A stretch of 64,000 nucleotides of DNA from Glaciimonas sp. CA11.2 (GTDB taxonomy: Bacteria; Pseudomonadota; Gammaproteobacteria; Burkholderiales; Burkholderiaceae_D), in contig NZ_JAVIWL010000001.1 in NCBI RefSeq assembly GCF_034314045.1, forward strand, positions 1,302,001-1,366,000, written 5' to 3'. Below are positions 25,872 through 34,972 of this stretch, piece after piece; within the stretch, counting starts at the first letter, position 1; each line of letters begins with the position of its first letter. The translations under genes and the position numbers were made by a program. The notes under the pieces are model-generated. The model did no database searches and was not told the origin of the DNA. It saw only the letters and a program-made list of their open reading frames with translations.

Positions 25872-26915
25872 ATGCGACGTCGCACCTTTATTTCAGCTTC
25901 TATTGGCGGCGCTGTGGCTGGTTTGACCGGTTTGGCGGGATGGCAATTTTTGCAACCGCAGGCCATCTCTGGTGAGTTTAGTCGCAGCGATGTGCTTCCA
26001 TGCGGCCAACGACTATTTTCTGGTGCCGATCTGGCGTTTGGTACAACGATTGGGGTTCAATTGTTGCATCATGATCAGCGCCTAGCAGAATTGGCTATAC
26101 AAGACGCAATACATGAGGCGAAGAAGATTGATGCACTCATGAGCATCTATAGTGACACTAGTCAGGTCTTTCAGTTGAACCGCGATGGCCGTTTGCCGCA
26201 CCCCGATCCTCATCTGTTAGTCGTTTTGAAAGAGGCGCAACGCTTCTCGGCACTGACAGACGGTGCATTCGATATAACGGTGCAACCGCTTTGGGTTAAG
26301 TTTAGCCAAGCCGCTGCTGTCAATACATTACCGTCCTATGCCGAAGTAGAGGCCGCAAAATCTCTTGTCAATTGGAAAAAACTATCCATTGATGCGCGTC
26401 AGGTTCAGTTTGAGAAATCCGGTATGTCAATTACGCTCAATGGCGTCGCCCAAGGCTATGCTGTCGATCTGGCGCTCGCTGCGATCCAATCCCGCGGTAT
26501 CAGGCATGCATTGCTTGATACCGGCGAATTTATCTCGATTGGAACTAAAACACCGGACCGTCGCTGGACTGTCGGGGTGCAAGACCCCAGGATTGTTGAT
26601 GCATTTACCGCAGCTTTGCAGATGGATGGACGCAGCGTGGCAACCTCGGGCGATTATGAAACGACTTTCACACCGGATTTTGTCCACAATCATATCTTTG
26701 ATCCCGCCACCGGCGACTCTCCTGTTGAGTTAGCCAGCGTCACCGTTATGGCGCCAACCGGATTGTTAGCAGATGGCCTGTCTACCGCATTATTTGTCCT
26801 GGGATCTGAAAAAGCCATGATTCTTGCACCCAAACTTGATAATGTGGACGTTCTGCTGGTCGACAAAAAAGGAAAGAGCTGGAAAACCCCCAACCTGCGC
26901 GAATCATTGATTTAA
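25872..26915 (+). CDS. apbE: FAD:protein FMN transferase ApbE (NosX-like)
   Basis: 347 residues. The N-terminus MRRRTFISASIGGAVAGLTG looks like a Tat signal or membrane anchor. ApbE-family blocks are visible: MSIYSDTSQVFQLNRDG, LTDGAFDITVQPLW, LNGVAQGYAVDLA, SVATSGDYE and HIFDPATGDSP, the last two close to the Mg- and FAD-binding regions. The enzyme attaches FMN from FAD to a Thr or Ser of exported flavoproteins. Its substrate is presumably the NosR-like protein encoded ten bases upstream, with which it forms an operon (ribosome site AAGGAG). The usual GGD-type loop reads DTGEF here, a mild departure. Confidence 0.88.
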   Translation: MRRRTFISASIGGAVAGLTGLAGWQFLQPQAISGEFSRSDVLPCGQRLFSGADLAFGTTIGVQLLHHDQRLAELAIQDAIHEAKKIDALMSIYSDTSQVFQLNRDGRLPHPDPHLLVVLKEAQRFSALTDGAFDITVQPLWVKFSQAAAVNTLPSYAEVEAAKSLVNWKKLSIDARQVQFEKSGMSITLNGVAQGYAVDLALAAIQSRGIRHALLDTGEFISIGTKTPDRRWTVGVQDPRIVDAFTAALQMDGRSVATSGDYETTFTPDFVHNHIFDPATGDSPVELASVTVMAPTGLLADGLSTALFVLGSEKAMILAPKLDNVDVLLVDKKGKSWKTPNLRESLI

Positions 26916-27083
26916 AGACATAGATTTTAAGACCAAATGATGTCCACATTAGCAATAATTGTGTGTTGTCCTTTCGCTTATTTCACGAGAGAAAATTGTG
27001 GATGAAATCGCTTTTGAAAACCGTTAATCGGGTTTTTCAGGCACTATTGAATACTGGTAATTAAACTATTCAATAATTCATAC

Positions 27084-29948
27084 ATGGCTTTCAAACAAAC
27101 CCGTCTGCATTCTGTTCCTGCTCTCCGTGCTGTAGTAGAAGAATACGAAGACTCTTCCTTCGGCGCGCGTCATATACATTTGCGTACCGACGATCAGGAA
27201 ATGGTATTTCTGGTCGCTTTCCCCACCATTCCAGAGACCAGCGACGGCCGGGCACACATCCTCGAACATTTATCGTTGTGTGGTTCGGCGCGTTTTCCCG
27301 TGCGCGATCCATTTTTCTCGATGACACGCCGCTCGTTAGGTTGGATGAATGCACTCACCTATCCCGAGAAAACCGTTTATCCATTTGCTACGACTGATCG
27401 TACCGATTTCTTCAATTTGCTCGATGTCTATCTTGATGCGGCTTTCTTTCCTACCCTGGACTATTACGATTTTCTGCAGGAAGGATGGCGTCTTGCTTTC
27501 GAAGACGGCAAACTGGGTGTGCAAGGTGTTGTGTTGAATGAAATGAAAGGAGCGTTTTCGGACCCGATGCGGGCTCTGGATCAGGGTATTAATCAGCATC
27601 TTTTTCAACACACGACGTACATGATGGAATCCGGCGGCGATCCGCTGGAAATTCCATCACTGACACACGCAGCGTTAAAAGCATTCCATGCAAAGCATTA
27701 CCACCCATCCCAAGCGGTATTTATGACCGCCGGGAACGTTGATATTACAGCGGTGCAAGCCATTATTACTGAGCGTGTACTGACAAAATTACCCGGTCGT
27801 TCAGAACGCATGATGCCGCAACTCGCCGCGACATGGGATGCGCCCAAAAATGCGACTATCGTCATTCCTGCGCAAGAAGGAAATGATAATAAATATGGAT
27901 TTCAGATGAGCTGGCTATTAGGCGAATCATCCGATGCCGCGGGTAATATTCGGGCCAAATTATTAGAAGCAGGGTTATTGGGAGACGCATCAGCGCCGTT
28001 ATCGCGCGCGATGGAATCCGCAGGATTTGGCCGCCCATCTGCCCTGAACCATGCAGAAACCAGTTCACGCCAAATCACTTTTCACACCGGCATGGAAGGT
28101 TTGAAGAAATCAGAAATCAGCAAAGCCAGAACACGTATTTGGGATGCACTGGAAAAAACTGCCATTGAGGGCGTCCCATCGTCAACGCTACAAGCAAGCC
28201 TGCGCGACCTGCGGTTTCATCAGCGCGAAATTAAAGGCGGCGGTCTGCCGTATGGCCTGCATCTGTTGCTTAACGCCCTGCCCTTCGAGATGAATGGCGG
28301 CGATATCATCCAGGCCTTTGATGTCGAACCTGTTCTGCAACAATTTGACGATGAAATCAAAGATCCGGCCTTTTTCAAAGGATTGGTGCAAACGTTGCTC
28401 GATTCTCCGACGCGACTCGAGTCAAGTGTCGTCGCCGAAGCGCGTTATGGCACCGACCGCATGGAAAAAGAGACTGCGCGTCTGGCTGAAATCGAAAAAC
28501 ATCTCACCACTGACGATCGTGCGCGTATCGTTAACGAATCCGCGGAACTGCTCCATCGGCAACGGCAGACAGTCAACAAGGATATCCTCCCACGCATCCG
28601 CCCTGCTGACGTTTCGCCGGTAGCCAAACCCGGCTTCCCCATCCCGGAACCAAAACAAGGTGCAATCGTCCTCCCAATCGCTTCCAACGGGGTGAGCTAC
28701 GCATCAGTTCTGTTTAACGTTTCAGATTTTTCAGCAGATGAGTGGTGCTGGCTAAATTTGTACGCCGGATTGATTCCGGATGTCGGCGTAGGAAAAAAGA
28801 ACTATGAAACAGCAAGCGCCTGGCGACAGGATTTAGTCCCTGACTTTGAAGTCAATCTGGATGTACATCAGCCGCTGGACCACAATGCGGCATTGCATAT
28901 TTCGGTGGAGTTTTCTGCCAAAGGCTTGCAAGAGGAGCAAAATCAACTCCAGCAATCATTGCACGAGACGATTGCCGATGCGCGCTTTGATGAACTCGAT
29001 AGACTGGCATTTTTAATTGACAGCATGGTGCGCGACGTACAAAACGACTTAGCAGAAGATGGCAGTCGCTATGCTGCACTGGCAGCGTCGGCGCCGTTAT
29101 CTCGCTCAAGTCAGTTTGAGGAAGCGGTGTTTGGCGCACCGGGACTACCTTTTTATCGGTATTTGCAAGAACAGCTTGAAGATGAAAAAGGCATTAAGGC
29201 AATCGCAGACCGACTGACCACATTACATCAAAAAGTCATCAGCAGCCCCGTCACAGTGATTGTTGCGGCGGAACCAGAGGTGGCGTCTCTATTTGCTCAG
29301 TCATTAGTCAAACCCTTCACAACAGCTTCACGACTGATGGGGGTCGCGCCACGCTCTGCCGCTCTGCCATTAGCCAATTCGGCATTGCATGCATCGGCCC
29401 AGATCAATCATTGTTTCGCTGTCTGGGCCGGACCGACTATCGCAGAGCCGGACGCCGCGTTTGTTTCCGTGCTGGCGGAATTAATGACCAACGAAGTGTT
29501 ACACCGATCAATCCGTGAAGAAGGTGGTGCATACGGCGCGCAAGCCTCGCATGCGGTTGGATCCGGGCTTTTCAAAATGACGTCGTTCCGGGATCCGCGT
29601 CTGTCTGCCACGTATGCTGATTTTGAACAAGCGATTGCTTGGGTGTTGGCGTCCGAGTTGACCGAAGAAAGTATCGAAGAAGCAATCATTAGCGTCGTGC
29701 AATCAATGGACCAGCCCCGCTCACCTTACGCGGAAGCCCACAATAGTTGGTCGCGCAAGCAGATCGGTGTCACTGAAGACATGCGGATGCAATATCGTCA
29801 AAATGTTCTGCGCTGTACTTCGGCTGATCTAAAGACTGCAGCAAAAAAATGGCTACTCAACATTACTCCTAGCCGTGCTGCCTTTGTCGGAAAAATAGAT
29901 CAGGATATGGCAGCACTTAGCGTCACCAAGTTGGCTTCGCTGATGTAA
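27084..29948 (+). CDS. PreP-like M16C insulinase-family metallopeptidase
   Basis: 954 residues, the length of presequence protease/M16C enzymes. The inverted zinc motif HxxEH is His58-Ile-Leu-Glu61-His62 (GRAHILEHLSLCGS), followed by FPVRDPFFSM and NALTYPEKTVYPFA typical of PreP. A second, inactive M16 half and the REEGGAYGA block near the C-terminus complete the clamshell chamber. No signal peptide, so it should degrade short unfolded peptides in the cytoplasm. The start lacks a clear ribosome site; I keep the ATG because MAFKQTRLHSVPALRAVVEEY fits the family start. It appears monocistronic; there is no obvious tie to the preceding apbE gene 168 bases away. Confidence 0.88.
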   Translation: MAFKQTRLHSVPALRAVVEEYEDSSFGARHIHLRTDDQEMVFLVAFPTIPETSDGRAHILEHLSLCGSARFPVRDPFFSMTRRSLGWMNALTYPEKTVYPFATTDRTDFFNLLDVYLDAAFFPTLDYYDFLQEGWRLAFEDGKLGVQGVVLNEMKGAFSDPMRALDQGINQHLFQHTTYMMESGGDPLEIPSLTHAALKAFHAKHYHPSQAVFMTAGNVDITAVQAIITERVLTKLPGRSERMMPQLAATWDAPKNATIVIPAQEGNDNKYGFQMSWLLGESSDAAGNIRAKLLEAGLLGDASAPLSRAMESAGFGRPSALNHAETSSRQITFHTGMEGLKKSEISKARTRIWDALEKTAIEGVPSSTLQASLRDLRFHQREIKGGGLPYGLHLLLNALPFEMNGGDIIQAFDVEPVLQQFDDEIKDPAFFKGLVQTLLDSPTRLESSVVAEARYGTDRMEKETARLAEIEKHLTTDDRARIVNESAELLHRQRQTVNKDILPRIRPADVSPVAKPGFPIPEPKQGAIVLPIASNGVSYASVLFNVSDFSADEWCWLNLYAGLIPDVGVGKKNYETASAWRQDLVPDFEVNLDVHQPLDHNAALHISVEFSAKGLQEEQNQLQQSLHETIADARFDELDRLAFLIDSMVRDVQNDLAEDGSRYAALAASAPLSRSSQFEEAVFGAPGLPFYRYLQEQLEDEKGIKAIADRLTTLHQKVISSPVTVIVAAEPEVASLFAQSLVKPFTTASRLMGVAPRSAALPLANSALHASAQINHCFAVWAGPTIAEPDAAFVSVLAELMTNEVLHRSIREEGGAYGAQASHAVGSGLFKMTSFRDPRLSATYADFEQAIAWVLASELTEESIEEAIISVVQSMDQPRSPYAEAHNSWSRKQIGVTEDMRMQYRQNVLRCTSADLKTAAKKWLLNITPSRAAFVGKIDQDMAALSVTKLASLM

Positions 29949-30406
29949 GTTGCATCCTTGAAAAACGTTTTCTTTCCACTTTTTATGTCCTAATCGTCGT
30001 AATTAAGCTGCCAAAAGCGGTGGTAAAAACGAAAACGAAAACAGCAGAAAAAACAGCGATAATGGCGGCAATAATGGCGTTCGTACGGAGCATATATCAA
30101 GCATGAACATCAGGCACCACGATCAGACATGAAGCTGCATGTGATCACGCGTACAAACAATACACAAAGCAAAGCACAAAGCGAGGTTAACGTTGTTAGC
30201 CCTTAATAATTAAAACGATAAGCTTCTCTAAGCTAAATTTTTACTCTACTAATGAAAAATAACACATTACCGCCACAGACTCTCTCAGTCTGGCGCTACC
30301 AAAAACGGTGCACCGATGTTCTTTCCAATCTAAAAAAAATCTCCGAAAACTTGTGGGTATTTTTTAGATCGTCGCATATATGCTGGCTATAACGTAAGGG
30401 CGTCGT
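29949..30406. other. Intergenic, nothing recognised
   Basis: A- and CAAAG-rich sequence with no supported gene, terminator or sigma-54 element. A purine run with repeated GAAAAC occurs near 30030-30050. Confidence 0.4.
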
Positions 30407-32707
30407 ATGCCACTCAAAGCTGCTCTCTTTCGTCGGGGCCACGAATCCTTGCTGGCCCTCCTCATCGCTTTCAATTTTTTATTGTTGGTGGGCTTATGGG
30501 TCGGAATAAATATATACACAAAAAATGAAAGTACGGCCGCTATTCATGCCGCTAATAGCGACATGGAAAACCTTGTGCGTGGCTACGAACAATACATTTT
30601 ACGGACTCTCCATCACGATGACGAGGTGGTCAAGTTTTTAAAGTTTCAGTACGAAAGTAGAGAGGGCGCAATCGATCTACCAGACTTTGTTGAGCGCGGT
30701 CTGCTGTCGTCCGATGTGCTAACGCTGGCGTCCATCATCAACGAAAATGGTGACCTCATTGCAACCACGCGACCAGAACCGTTCGAGAGAGTCAATCTGC
30801 GCGATCGCGAGCATTTCTATACGCACGTCTCAGCAGACTCGCAGAAAATGTTCATTAGCAAGCCTGTCGTCGGTCGTGTTTCGGCGACAGAAACCTTACA
30901 GATGTCCCGTCGTCTTAATCATGCTGACGGGACATTTGCCGGTGTCGTTGTGTTATCTGCCGAACCCTCAACCTTCACCGATTTTTATAATAAAGCAGAT
31001 TTTGGAACCCAAGGTTTAGTCAGCTTGCTTGGAACCGACGGTATCTATCGCGCAATCCGCATCGGTAATACCTCAAAAAGAAATATTACGGTCGACTTTA
31101 CCAGCACGGTAAAACTATATTCTGAGGCCCGCAAAGCGGAGACCCCGGTAGTCATTAAAGCGATTGATAACACTCCCCGCGTTTCCGCCTACCGACAACT
31201 CGAAGAATATCCTTTTATTGTCAGTGTCGGTATTTCCATGGAGGATGTGTTGCGGGATGTCAATTTAGCAGCGGTGACCCACTATCGATGGGCAGCCGCC
31301 GCAACCTGTCTCATAGCTATATTTTTATTGGTCACTAGTCTGTTAGCTTTCAGACTCAAAAATCATCAGGCGCAGATGGAGTACTTGGCGGGACACGATA
31401 CGCTTACCCAGCTGCCCAATCGCCTGTTATTTCTCCGCAGTCTGCAAAACGCGATTAACCATTTTCAGGAAGGCAATGGTGGTACCGCCGTACTGTTTAT
31501 CGACCTGGATAACTTTAAAAATATTAACGATAGTCTGGGACACGAAACAGGAGATCAGTTGCTATGCGCTGTGGCCGAACGCCTGAAATCTTCTGTTCGC
31601 AGCACCGATAGCGTATTCCGACTTGGCGGCGATGAGTTTACCGTAATCTTAAATAATTTCACCGATGACAGACTGGCGGTATTGGCCTGCAACCGCATTC
31701 TTGCGGCACTGGAACGACCATTCCCGATGAATGAAAGATCGCTATCGATTGGCGCAAGTGTGGGCATCAGCCGATATCCGCTGGATGGCAACACAACGTC
31801 AGAATTGCTACAGCGCGCTGACATCGCAATGTACCAGGCCAAGACCGAGCAAAAAGGTGCTTATAGGTTCTTTTCAGCGCGATTGGGGAACGAACTGGCA
31901 GATCGACTGGCGCTGGAGCAATCAATCAGGGAAGGGATTTCTAACGGTGAATTCTTTCTCACATACCAGGCGAAGGTTGACTTAAGAACTGAGCGCATTG
32001 TCGGATTTGAGGCACTTATGCGCTGGCGACATCCATTTAAAGGGATCATTTTGCCCGGAGAGTTTATTCCTGTGGCAGAGGCGACAGGTCTTATCTTGCC
32101 ATTAGGTCGGCGCGCATTAGAAATGGCTTGTGCGCAAATGCAATTCTGGCATCAGGCCGGATTAGGCTGGATACCCGTTGCGGTCAACGTCTCCGCCCGT
32201 CAATTTAATAGCGACAGTTTGCTAGAGGAAATTGTTGCGGTTCTGAAAAAGTATGACGTCCCTCCTTCCATATTAGAAGTCGAGCTAACCGAAAGTCTGG
32301 TAATGGATGACCCTGTGGCAGCCGAGGTGATACTGCTTGAACTGAGGGCAATCGGCGTCAAGATCTCGATCGATGATTTTGGCGCTGGCCATTCATCGCT
32401 TGCTTCGCTTATGAATTTCTCAGTAGACTGCTTAAAAATCGACCGTGCGTTTATCCAAAGCAGTTCGATCGAAATTATTCGCACTGTCATCGCACTGGCA
32501 AAAAGCTTTAAGTTACAAGTCATCGCAGAAGGTGTCGAAACCAGTATCCAGCGAGACATGTTAAAAGAACTCTCTTGTGAACTTGCACAGGGATATTTCT
32601 ATAGCCGGCCGTTGCCGCCGGAAGAAATACCGGCTTTACTTGAGAAATTTTCTGGCATGACCGCGTTTAACCGTTCGGACGTTGGTGAACTACCGACGGT
32701 CGTTTAA
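30407..32707 (+). CDS. Membrane GGDEF-EAL c-di-GMP signalling protein
   Basis: 766 residues. A transmembrane helix at about 17-37 and another at about 296-318 enclose a periplasmic PDC/dCACHE-like sensor (DREHFYTHVSAD, SKPVVGRVS). The GGDEF domain (about 335-495) has an intact GGDEF active site near 405, so it can make c-di-GMP. The EAL domain (about 510-755) keeps FEALMRW and DDFGAGHSSL, including metal-binding acids, so it may also degrade it. The balance between activities is unknown. It stands alone; its last 18 bases overlap tail to tail with the hydrolase gene on the other strand. Confidence 0.9.
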   Translation: MPLKAALFRRGHESLLALLIAFNFLLLVGLWVGINIYTKNESTAAIHAANSDMENLVRGYEQYILRTLHHDDEVVKFLKFQYESREGAIDLPDFVERGLLSSDVLTLASIINENGDLIATTRPEPFERVNLRDREHFYTHVSADSQKMFISKPVVGRVSATETLQMSRRLNHADGTFAGVVVLSAEPSTFTDFYNKADFGTQGLVSLLGTDGIYRAIRIGNTSKRNITVDFTSTVKLYSEARKAETPVVIKAIDNTPRVSAYRQLEEYPFIVSVGISMEDVLRDVNLAAVTHYRWAAAATCLIAIFLLVTSLLAFRLKNHQAQMEYLAGHDTLTQLPNRLLFLRSLQNAINHFQEGNGGTAVLFIDLDNFKNINDSLGHETGDQLLCAVAERLKSSVRSTDSVFRLGGDEFTVILNNFTDDRLAVLACNRILAALERPFPMNERSLSIGASVGISRYPLDGNTTSELLQRADIAMYQAKTEQKGAYRFFSARLGNELADRLALEQSIREGISNGEFFLTYQAKVDLRTERIVGFEALMRWRHPFKGIILPGEFIPVAEATGLILPLGRRALEMACAQMQFWHQAGLGWIPVAVNVSARQFNSDSLLEEIVAVLKKYDVPPSILEVELTESLVMDDPVAAEVILLELRAIGVKISIDDFGAGHSSLASLMNFSVDCLKIDRAFIQSSSIEIIRTVIALAKSFKLQVIAEGVETSIQRDMLKELSCELAQGYFYSRPLPPEEIPALLEKFSGMTAFNRSDVGELPTVV

Positions 32708-33664
32708 GCCAGTGTCACCAGGATTAATCTGCATGGGCAAGACGCCTGAAGGAATAGAAATAGCCAGATCAGCTAATACCGGCGAGGTAACATTAGCGGT
32801 CACTTCAATATCGACAAGAACAGCCTCAGAAACTTCATTAAAATGTGTCGTAAGAAATTCAGCGATGCAATCCTGTGTTGATTCAAGATAAGGGATGGTG
32901 CTATGGTCCGAATCAGGAATGGTTTCATCGCGCAAAACGGAGGTCAATTTTGCCACTAGCAAGTCTGTGTGCGAAGCCGGAACAACGTCATCACTCGCAG
33001 CACGAATGACAAATGTCGGCGCAGATAGTAACGGCGCATGCTTGACTGAATCAAAGCGATGCCTCAGAACGAAGCCCGGTATCGAGGGAAAGCGGCGCTT
33101 TGCAATCGCCAGCAACGAATCATAAGGTGTGATTAACACCACCGCTGCGACAGGTCTGCTGACGGCTAACTGGACAGCCACGCCCGAACCGAGGCTGCGA
33201 CCGACTACGGCGATTTTCCCCGCAGTGACATGCCGATGCTCGACCATCCAGTCAAACAACATGTGCGCGTCCTCAATCATTTTTAGTTCACCCGGAATTC
33301 CTTCCGAATCCCCATAACCACGATAGTTAATGGCCAGCACCGTCATATTAGGAAACATGCGCCAGGCATCGCGCGCCACCCAGGAAACCTCCTCCGAACG
33401 CCCACCAAAATACACGACCGCGGGATGCGGGCCGGGCGCACGCGGTGTCAATAACCAACCGGAAAGCCTTGTACCATCAATGCTGCGCAGCACGACTGGC
33501 CGAGTGCGATGCCCAATACTGCGAGGACGCTCAACTTCCTTAATGCGGACCGGCTTGAAAATCAGCTTGCGTTGCGTCACAGCGACTGCGGTGGTAAAAA
33601 TCAACCACCCTAGGGCGACGATCCCGCCCATTCCCGTCATTTTTTTGTATTTAATTTGCTTCAT
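32690..33664 (-). CDS. Membrane-anchored alpha/beta hydrolase
   Basis: 324 residues from the ATG at 33664; a TTG two codons earlier is less likely. A single N-terminal transmembrane segment (GGIVALGWLIFTTAVAV) is followed by an alpha/beta hydrolase with nucleophile elbow GRSLGSG, a late acid in ASDDVVP and the catalytic His in DSDHSTIPY. The YRGYGDSEG and APTFVIRAASDD blocks place it in the BEM46/FrsA-like group of serine hydrolases. Substrate unknown. Convergent with the GGDEF-EAL gene, with an 18-base overlap at the 3' ends. Confidence 0.82.
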   Translation of the reverse strand: MKQIKYKKMTGMGGIVALGWLIFTTAVAVTQRKLIFKPVRIKEVERPRSIGHRTRPVVLRSIDGTRLSGWLLTPRAPGPHPAVVYFGGRSEEVSWVARDAWRMFPNMTVLAINYRGYGDSEGIPGELKMIEDAHMLFDWMVEHRHVTAGKIAVVGRSLGSGVAVQLAVSRPVAAVVLITPYDSLLAIAKRRFPSIPGFVLRHRFDSVKHAPLLSAPTFVIRAASDDVVPASHTDLLVAKLTSVLRDETIPDSDHSTIPYLESTQDCIAEFLTTHFNEVSEAVLVDIEVTANVTSPVLADLAISIPSGVLPMQINPGDTGLNDRR

Positions 33665-34037
33665 ATACAATCGATTGTACTAACCTCTTCCCGATGCCGC
33701 GATAATTAATTGGTCAGGAATTGTAACGGCGCAAGGGGTGCCGCTGCACATTGTGTCGGTAGATTAAGCGCGTATCTGCCCCTATTTCCTTTCAGAAAAA
33801 ACCTGTAATTGTCGGAATGACGCAACTAAACTGCGCCGCCACTTTGCGCAAAGAAGCCAACTTAAACAAATAAACGCAAATTAACAAATATACAATTAGT
33901 CTACGCCAACATTACGTTATCGCACTGACGCAGGTCACTTTCCAATATATTGGCACCAAGACTGGAACAATTCATCGTCCACAATGTAGCGCAACAAAAT
34001 GGCCGCATGCCTTTTACACATTCATGGACCGATACAG
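33665..34037. other. Divergent intergenic region between two hydrolases
   Basis: No gene supported. A TGGCACC at about 33950 is not followed by a correctly spaced -12 GC, so I do not call a sigma-54 promoter. Confidence 0.35.
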
Positions 34038-34925
34038 ATGCAAAATAAAATAAAAACCTTTCTAGTCGGCTTCATATTAGCGCTGCTCAACAGCGCCTGC
34101 ATGGCGCAAGAACCGATATTGAATGCCGCATTAGGCGAACAGGTCGTGATGATACCGGTCGGCTCCGGCATTTTTGGCGTCAAACTGGAAACCACTATTT
34201 TTAAACCGCCGGGAGAAGGCCCTTTTCCCTTGCTGATAATGAATCACGGCAAGGCTGCGGGCAATCCGCATTTTCAACCACGTGCGCGTTACACGGTCAT
34301 CAGCAGAGAATTTGTCAAACGCGGCTATGCGGTGGTGATCCCGATGCGCAAAGGTTTTTCTCAATCCACCGGCCTTTACGTCGCGGGTGGATGCAATATT
34401 GCTGGTAACGGACGCGCGCAGGCCGATGATTTGCAAAGTGCGCTGGAATACGCGCTAGCCCAACCCTGGGCTGATAAAAAGCGCATTATCATTGCGGGCC
34501 AATCACACGGCGGATTGACCACAATGGCATTCGGATCGCGCAATTTTCCCGGCGTGAAGGGATTGATCAATTTTGCAGGAGGACTGCGCCTCGAGGATTG
34601 CACATGGCGATCTGCATTGGTGGATGCTTTTGCTGACTATGGCGCGAAGACAAAGGTGCCTAGTGTGTGGTTTTACGGCGCGAACGATAGTTACTTTAAT
34701 CCGGAAGTCGCCACCAAAATGCTTGCTGCTTATAATGCTGCTGGCGGTCAAGCCATATTAATCGCCTACGGCCCATTTAAAAACGATTCACACGGCATGA
34801 GCAGCAGTCAGGACGGCGTGGACATTTGGTGGCCGGAAACGGAAAAATTTTTAAAGGGAATCGGCATGCCGACGGACACAGGGATCTCTCCGATTAACGC
34901 CTCGGCAAACGCGACATTGCAATAA
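34038..34925 (+). CDS. Exported alpha/beta hydrolase, dienelactone-hydrolase-like
   Basis: 295 residues from the ATG at 34038, chosen over the upstream ATG at 33999 because it gives a proper signal peptide (MQNKIKTFLVGFILALLNSACMAQ). The fold is visible in MNHGKAAGNP, RGYAVVIPMRKGF, the nucleophile elbow GQSHGGL and the late segment YGANDSYFNPE with His in KNDSHGMS. It belongs to the prolyl-oligopeptidase/dienelactone-hydrolase-like serine hydrolases, probably periplasmic. Substrate unknown. The next gene is convergent and 48 bases away, so it is monocistronic. Confidence 0.8.
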   Translation: MQNKIKTFLVGFILALLNSACMAQEPILNAALGEQVVMIPVGSGIFGVKLETTIFKPPGEGPFPLLIMNHGKAAGNPHFQPRARYTVISREFVKRGYAVVIPMRKGFSQSTGLYVAGGCNIAGNGRAQADDLQSALEYALAQPWADKKRIIIAGQSHGGLTTMAFGSRNFPGVKGLINFAGGLRLEDCTWRSALVDAFADYGAKTKVPSVWFYGANDSYFNPEVATKMLAAYNAAGGQAILIAYGPFKNDSHGMSSSQDGVDIWWPETEKFLKGIGMPTDTGISPINASANATLQ

Positions 34926-34972
34926 AGTTGCCATCACCCAAACCAAAATTTCAATAGAACTCAAGGTAATTT

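Noticed and set aside
23759..26915. Reading the NosR-like/ApbE pair as part of a nitrous oxide reduction cluster
   Set aside because: No nosZ, nosD, nosF, nosY or nosL lies in the window; neighbours are a porin and an M16 peptidase.
30010..30060. A-rich repeats resembling a short CRISPR or direct-repeat array
   Set aside because: Units are only about six bases, with no spacers; this is simple low-complexity sequence.
33948..33970. TGGCACC before the exported hydrolase as a sigma-54 promoter
   Set aside because: The -12 half reads CTGGA; no GC at the needed position.
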